A DNA stretch of 64,000 nucleotides from NCBI RefSeq assembly GCF_042682685.1, contig NZ_JBHUHX010000002.1, forward strand, positions 1 to 64,000, written 5' to 3'. A model generated the notes under the pieces. The model did not search any database. It saw nothing but the letters and a program-made list of their open reading frames with translations, and was not told the origin of the DNA. Position 1 is the stretch's first letter; every line of letters begins with the position of its first letter. This DNA is from Imhoffiella fuscus (GTDB lineage Bacteria; Pseudomonadota; Gammaproteobacteria; Chromatiales; Chromatiaceae). The translations under genes were made by a program, and so were the position numbers. This document shows positions 55,118 to 64,000 of this stretch, piece by piece.

Positions 55118-55438
55118 GGGCTTCCTACTTTTGCGTTGGAATTGTTATGTGAGAGTCGGGCAGCACGGATCGGCCTCTAGAGTGCGGAGGCTGGTACGGG
55201 ATTTCCCGTTGGTCGGAACGCGCGCAAAATGCTACCCGCCTGCTCGTTGGGCGAGCGCGGTGCCTCTCGTTATTGCTTTAGTGATGTGTGCGCGCGAGTT
55301 GGGGCGCGCCGATTCTGTTGGTCTGGGATGACAATCGTCAATCAAAGGATGATTGAATATATCAATCCCTTGGATTGGCGAGGTCCTGAGGCGGGGGGCG
55401 CGGACTGCTCTCCGCGCCCCTTCGGTGGGATGAGGGTG
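55118..55438. other. intergenic region upstream of yjcH-actP
   Basis: About 320 bases with no gene. The yjcH promoter must lie here. GG-N10-TTTTGC on the minus strand at 55224-55237 keeps sigma-54 geometry, but its -24 box (GCGGGTAG) is poor, so I do not call it. A 26-nt hairpin at 55395-55420 lies after the DHOD-like gene. Confidence 0.4.
55395..55420 (-). terminator. hairpin after the DHOD-like gene
   Basis: GGGGCGCGGA and TCCGCGCCCC form a perfect 10-bp stem with a 6-nt loop, 19 nt past the stop codon at 55439. No U-tract. Confidence 0.55.
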
Positions 55439-56455
55439 TCAGACTCGAACGCCGGCCGCCGGGCTGTAGCTGTCGAGTACGTTGAGATAATTGGCGCGTT
55501 CGAACTCCGCTGGATTGGGGACCGAGAGCGCGCTCACGCGTCCACGGAAATCCTCGACCGACTCGAATCCCTGCTCTTGCATCCAGTCCGAGATGTCGGC
55601 AAGCAGCAGTGCGACATAGCTCGGACCCTTGTCGAGCAGGGCGCTGCAGACGTGTACGACGTCGGCTCCGGCGAGCAGCAGCTTGATGGCATCCTCGGCG
55701 GTATGGATGCCGCCCGTGGCACCCAACGAAAGGCCCTCGATGCGGCCGTGGAGGAGGGCGATCCAGCGCATGGCGAGCAGCGATTCGGCCGAGGTCGAGG
55801 GCGTGAGTCTGGCCTGTAGTCTGAGGCGGCCGATGTCGATGTCGGGTTGGTAGAAGCGGTTGAAGAGTGAGACGCCATTGGCGCCTGCGGCTGCGAGTCG
55901 CGTGACGAAATTGCCGACCGCGCTGAAGGCCGGTGAGAGCTTCATGTTGATCGGGATGGAGATCTGGCCCCGCAGTTCGCGCAGCAGCTTGAGATAGAGC
56001 TCCTCGACCTCCGTCCCGGTCCGATCCAATTGGGCCGCGACGTAGTAGACGTTGAGTTCGAGCGCGTCGGCTCCGGCCTGCTCCAGCTCGATCGCATGCT
56101 TGATCCACCCGCTGTCGGTGACCCCGTTGAGACTGGCGATGACAGGGATGTCGAGCGTCTCTTTGAGCATGCGGATCTGATTCAGATAGCGTTCGAGCCC
56201 GTTCTCGAAATCCTGATGGTCGGGCAGGAACCCCGTCGTGCTCTCGGCGAATCCCGTGTCCTGTTGGTGCAGGAAACGCACCATCGATTCGGACTCGGCC
56301 GTGATGGCTTCCTCGAACAGTGAATACATGATGATGGCGGCCGCGCCGCTGTCTTCGAGTTCGCGCGCGATGTCGAGACTCTTGGTCAGCGGGGAGGCCG
56401 AGGGAACCAGCGGGTTCTTGAGTTCCAGTCCGAGGTAGTGGGTCGTGAGGTTCAT
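55439..56455 (-). CDS. dihydroorotate dehydrogenase-like FMN protein
   Basis: 338 residues of the DHOD-type TIM barrel. FMN-binding segments are PLVPSASPLTKSLD near the start, IPINMKLSPAFSAVGNFV in the middle (phosphate contact Lys), and LSLGATGGIHTAEDAIKLLLAGADVVHVCSALL at the end. The catalytic Cys/Ser base of PyrD is not evident. It is not the main pyrimidine enzyme; such proteins frequently neighbour nifJ and may couple to it. Here it follows nifJ at 78 nt on the same strand. Confidence 0.85.
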   Translation of the reverse strand: MNLTTHYLGLELKNPLVPSASPLTKSLDIARELEDSGAAAIIMYSLFEEAITAESESMVRFLHQQDTGFAESTTGFLPDHQDFENGLERYLNQIRMLKETLDIPVIASLNGVTDSGWIKHAIELEQAGADALELNVYYVAAQLDRTGTEVEELYLKLLRELRGQISIPINMKLSPAFSAVGNFVTRLAAAGANGVSLFNRFYQPDIDIGRLRLQARLTPSTSAESLLAMRWIALLHGRIEGLSLGATGGIHTAEDAIKLLLAGADVVHVCSALLDKGPSYVALLLADISDWMQEQGFESVEDFRGRVSALSVPNPAEFERANYLNVLDSYSPAAGVRV

Positions 56456-56493
56456 GGTCGGAAACGCCTCGTTTACGAAACGGTGGGGGCAAT

Positions 56494-56519
56494 GACGGAT
56501 CCCTGGCGCGGGATCCGTC
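56494..56519 (-). terminator. hairpin between nifJ and the DHOD-like gene
   Basis: GACGGATCCC/GGGATCCGTC forms a 10-bp stem with a 6-nt loop starting 14 nt after the nifJ stop. No T-tract; it might be an attenuator within the nifJ-DHOD transcript. Confidence 0.5.
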
Positions 56520-56533
56520 TTCGGTCGTCGGGC

Positions 56534-60115
<3,582 letters not shown>

Positions 60116-60426
60116 CGAACTATCCGAAAGGTGTGTGGAAAGGGGATGACCGCGACGCGGCATTTGCAGCATTGGACTCCGAATCCGTCGAATCGGGTCG
60201 GTTGGGTGGGCTGTCGGCATCTCGATGCCGTTCAGCCGTTTCAAGTGTTCCGGATTCCAATAATGGGGAACTATAGCCCGAAAGCCTAGGCCATTGTCGG
60301 CGTTCCGAGAGTCCCTTTTCGATCAAACGGCCGTGACATGATCCCCGTCATCTGCCTATAGTGCGGCGCCTTGCGTCCCGAGATCGGCGTTCGGACGCGG
60401 GATGAGCAGCTTTGGTGGAGAATGCC

Positions 60427-60897
60427 ATGTTGACCTTCAGACCCATGTGCGACGATGACCTTGGCCAGGTTCTCGGGGTGGAGCGCGCGTCCTACGAATT
60501 CCCCTGGACCATCGAAACATTTCGGGATTGTCTGCGGGTCGAGTATTCCTGCTGGGTTGGCGAGGTCGGCTCCGAGATCGTGGCGCATGGGATCATGTCG
60601 GTTGCGGTCGGCGAATGTCACGTCTTCAATCTGTGCGTCCATCCGCAGCATCAGCAGCGCGGCTACGGTCGAGAGATGCTGAACCATCTCATGGGGCTGG
60701 CGGTCGGTCAGGGCGCCGAAACCGCGTTTTTGGAGGTGAGGGCATCCAACGTCGGCGCCAAGGCGCTTTACGCCTCCGAGGGATTCTGCGAGATCGGTCT
60801 GCGCCGTCGTTACTATCCGGCGCGCCAGGGGCGCGAGGATGCGACCGTGCTCGCGCGTCAGTTGATTGGGCTGGATAGCGGGCAGCAGGTCGCCTGA
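60427..60897 (+). CDS. rimI: ribosomal protein S18-alanine N-acetyltransferase
   Basis: 156 residues of the GNAT fold with the acetyl-CoA loop VHPQHQQRGYGREMLNHL and the RimI signatures ERASYEFPWT, FNLCVHP, LEVRASNVGAKALYASEGF and RRRYYPARQGREDATV. It acetylates the N-terminus of ribosomal protein S18. ATG 60427 follows GGTGGAGA; GTG 60412 is an alternative start. It is not beside tsaB here. Confidence 0.9.
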   Translation: MLTFRPMCDDDLGQVLGVERASYEFPWTIETFRDCLRVEYSCWVGEVGSEIVAHGIMSVAVGECHVFNLCVHPQHQQRGYGREMLNHLMGLAVGQGAETAFLEVRASNVGAKALYASEGFCEIGLRRRYYPARQGREDATVLARQLIGLDSGQQVA

Positions 60898-60992
60898 GGT
60901 TCGGTGAGCATGCGTGCGGGCCGTGCCTGAGTCGCGGGGATTGGATATAATCCGACGATTTACCAGCGTAATCGTATCTCCATCCCTGTCCT

Positions 60993-62573
<1,581 letters not shown>

Positions 62574-62692
62574 TTTCAGGCGGGCTCCTCGACCCGCAAA
62601 GCGCACAAAAACGCCAATGATCCAAGGGGTTTGCGTGCGCCTCTGCGGTTCCGATTGCTGGATTCGGGTTAACTCACCAACGGAGCAAGAGA

Positions 62693-62938
62693 ATGGAAAC
62701 CGAAGCAGTGGCAGATCTCATTCGCGCCGGCATCCCGGGCGCCGACGTGCGTGTGAGCGGTGACGACGGCGGTCATTTCGAAGCCATCATCGTCAGCGAG
62801 ATCTTCGAAGGTATGGCCCCGATCAAGCGCGAGCGCTTGGTGATGGAGGCTGTGCGCGAACAGGTCGCGAGCGGCGAGCTGCATGCGTTGTCCGTCAAGG
62901 CGCGCACTCCGGCTCAGCAGGCCGCGATTGGGGGCTGA
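62693..62938 (+). CDS. ibaG: BolA/IbaG family protein
   Basis: 81 residues. BolA fold: the METEAVADLIRAGIPGADVRVSGDDGGHFEAIIVSEIFEG start and RERLVMEAVREQVASGELHALSVKARTP end match IbaG (YrbA), the acid-inducible BolA homologue that binds [2Fe-2S] clusters with a monothiol glutaredoxin; His in GGHFEA is a likely ligand. It stands alone, ending before a terminator. Confidence 0.92.
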   Translation: METEAVADLIRAGIPGADVRVSGDDGGHFEAIIVSEIFEGMAPIKRERLVMEAVREQVASGELHALSVKARTPAQQAAIGG

Positions 62939-63000
62939 GCTGTCGGCGCATGATTCATGCGGTGTGCCTTTTGATTCGGTGCGCCAGGTCCGAATCGGCA

Positions 63001-63037
63001 AATAAAAAAGCCCCCGCGATGGCGGGGGCTTTATTTT
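63001..63037. terminator. bidirectional Rho-independent terminator
   Basis: AGCCCCCGC/GGCGGGGGCT (perfect apart from the loop) is flanked by AAAAAA and TTTATTTTTT. It serves ibaG on the + strand and ftsH on the - strand. Confidence 0.9.
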
Positions 63038-63074
63038 TTACTGAGTTGATGTCTCCGATGAGCGCGGGCGCTCG

Positions 63075-64000
63075 TCAGACACCGCCGATGGCGACTGGCG
63101 GCTGCTTGGTGCTGCCTGCGCCCTTTTCCGTGCCGCCCCCTGCTGTGGGGGTGCTCGGGCGACCAGGGTCATCCTCGGGCTCGCGCATCGGGCGGCCTTC
63201 CATGATGTCGTCGATCTGATCCTTGCTGATGGTCTCGTATTTCAGCAGGGCGCCCGCCATGGTGTGCAGCTTTTCCAGGTTCTCTTCGAGCAACTGTCTG
63301 GATCGCTTGTAGTTGCGGTCGATGATGGCGCGCACCTCCTTGTCGATCGCCTGAGCGGTTTCGGGCGAGATCTGGCGCTGCTGCGTGACGGATCGGCCGA
63401 GGAAGACCTCGCCTTCGTCTTCGGCATAGGCCAAGGGGCCGAGTTCGTCGGACAGTCCGAATCGGGTGACCATGTTGCGCGAGATGTCGGTCGCGCGTTC
63501 GATATCGTTCGAGGCGCCGGTCGTGACCTGCTCGGGTCCGAAGATCATCTCCTCTGCGATGCGGCCGCCGAACAGGCTGGAGATCTGACTCTCCAGCTGG
63601 CGCTTGCTCATGCTGTAGCGATCCCGTTCCGGAAGGAAGAGGGTGACGCCCAGCGCCCGTCCGCGCGGAATGATGCTGACCTTGTGGACCGGGTCGTGCT
63701 CGGGCACCAGCCTTCCGACGATAGCGTGTCCGGCCTCGTGATAGGCGGTGAGCTTCTTCTCGTTCTCGGACATGACGATGCTGCGGCGCTCGGCGCCCAT
63801 CATGATCTTGTCCTTGGCCTTCTCGAACATGTCCATCGAGACCTCGGTGTTTCCGGCGCGCGCGGCGAAGAGCGCGGCCTCGTTCACCAGGTTGGCGAGA
63901 TCGGCGCCGGAGAATCCGGGCGTTCCGCGTGCGATGGTGCGTGCGTCGACGTCGTCGGCGATCGGCACCTTGCGCATGTGGACCTCTAGAATAGCGGCGC
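63075..64000 (-). CDS. ftsH: ATP-dependent zinc metalloprotease FtsH, C-terminal part (cut by window edge)
   Basis: The frame is open to the window end and encodes the last about 308 residues of FtsH. It starts in the AAA+ lid region (ILEVHMRKVP...VDARTIARGTPGFSGADLANLVNEAALFAAR) and includes the zinc site HEAGH (TAYHEAGHAIVGRL), the downstream glutamate region and a C-terminal tail rich in Pro/Gly. The missing N-terminal part (two transmembrane helices and Walker motifs) lies outside. FtsH degrades misfolded membrane proteins and regulators such as sigma-32 or LpxC. Confidence 0.95.
   Translation of the reverse strand, partial: AAILEVHMRKVPIADDVDARTIARGTPGFSGADLANLVNEAALFAARAGNTEVSMDMFEKAKDKIMMGAERRSIVMSENEKKLTAYHEAGHAIVGRLVPEHDPVHKVSIIPRGRALGVTLFLPERDRYSMSKRQLESQISSLFGGRIAEEMIFGPEQVTTGASNDIERATDISRNMVTRFGLSDELGPLAYAEDEGEVFLGRSVTQQRQISPETAQAIDKEVRAIIDRNYKRSRQLLEENLEKLHTMAGALLKYETISKDQIDDIMEGRPMREPEDDPGRPSTPTAGGGTEKGAGSTKQPPVAIGGV

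Noticed and set aside
55224..55237. Sigma-54-like GG-N10-TTTTGC upstream of yjcH-actP
   Set aside because: The -24 box is poor. GG-N10-GC alone is common by chance in GC-rich DNA.

Overview
The window looks like chromosome of a GC-rich gammaproteobacterial purple sulfur bacterium (Chromatiaceae; Allochromatium, Thiocapsa or Thiocystis-like). The best evidence is the sox locus at 48.2-53.0 kb: soxB faces away from soxX-soxA-soxK-soxL, with no soxYZ, soxCD or soxV beside it, which is the arrangement I know from Allochromatium vinosum. A large pyruvate:ferredoxin oxidoreductase, an acetate symporter and many signalling proteins fit a metabolically flexible sulfur oxidiser. I see no rRNA, CRISPR array, complete insertion sequence, phage or plasmid gene. 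Strain identity cannot be fixed from the sequence alone.

Layout. 0-3.7 kb: a small helix-hairpin-helix protein and a hybrid histidine kinase that looks like a CheB/CheR-PAS fusion that lost its front half. 3.9-7.5 kb: a two-gene operon with a 4-bp overlap, coding for a membrane-anchored glutamate-synthase-like FMN/Fe-S protein and a PoxB-type pyruvate:quinone oxidoreductase. 7.6-39.8 kb: a long accessory stretch of stress and envelope genes. It contains a DUF3096 peptide, a DUF4142-triheme cytochrome fusion, a gpmA remnant, a BCCT carrier with an orphan betaine-binding protein and a trypsin-like protein, entericidin, CsbD, DUF1328, YihY/BrkB, a TrkA-C protein, DUF2254, an aldo/keto reductase, a CDF transporter, a cardiolipin synthase, TM2 and DUF1523 proteins, a PRC-barrel protein, a flavin reductase, an MBL-rhodanese, a CBS protein, FumC, WrbA, an RND pump pair and a Ca2+/Na+ antiporter. 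40.0-47.9 kb: c-di-GMP and phosphorelay genes. 48.0-48.1 kb: tRNA-Leu(UAG). 48.2-53.0 kb: sox genes. 53.1-56.5 kb: actP-yjcH and a DHOD-like protein. 56.5-60.1 kb: nifJ. 60.4-64.0 kb: rimI, prfC, ibaG and the 3' part of ftsH.

The most interesting pattern is regulatory. At least seven intergenic sites match the sigma-54 (RpoN) -24/-12 promoter (YTGG-N10-TTGCT or very close). Each points at the next gene and usually lies 35-200 nt upstream of its start codon. The genes served are the glutamate-synthase-like/poxB operon, the DUF3096/cytochrome fusion operon, a secreted coiled-coil protein, the DUF1523 protein, the MBL-rhodanese operon, a cytoplasmic coiled-coil stress protein and the cation antiporter. 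Five weaker sites precede neighbouring genes of the same kind. This suggests one RpoN-controlled stress/envelope regulon clustered over about 35 kb. No enhancer-binding activator is encoded here. The signalling block at 40-48 kb has no RpoN-activator domain, so its link to this regulon is open.

Metabolic links: NifJ and the PoxB homologue both use pyruvate, PoxB would yield acetate, and ActP takes acetate up. The sox genes oxidise thiosulfate in the periplasm and pass electrons to c-type cytochromes.
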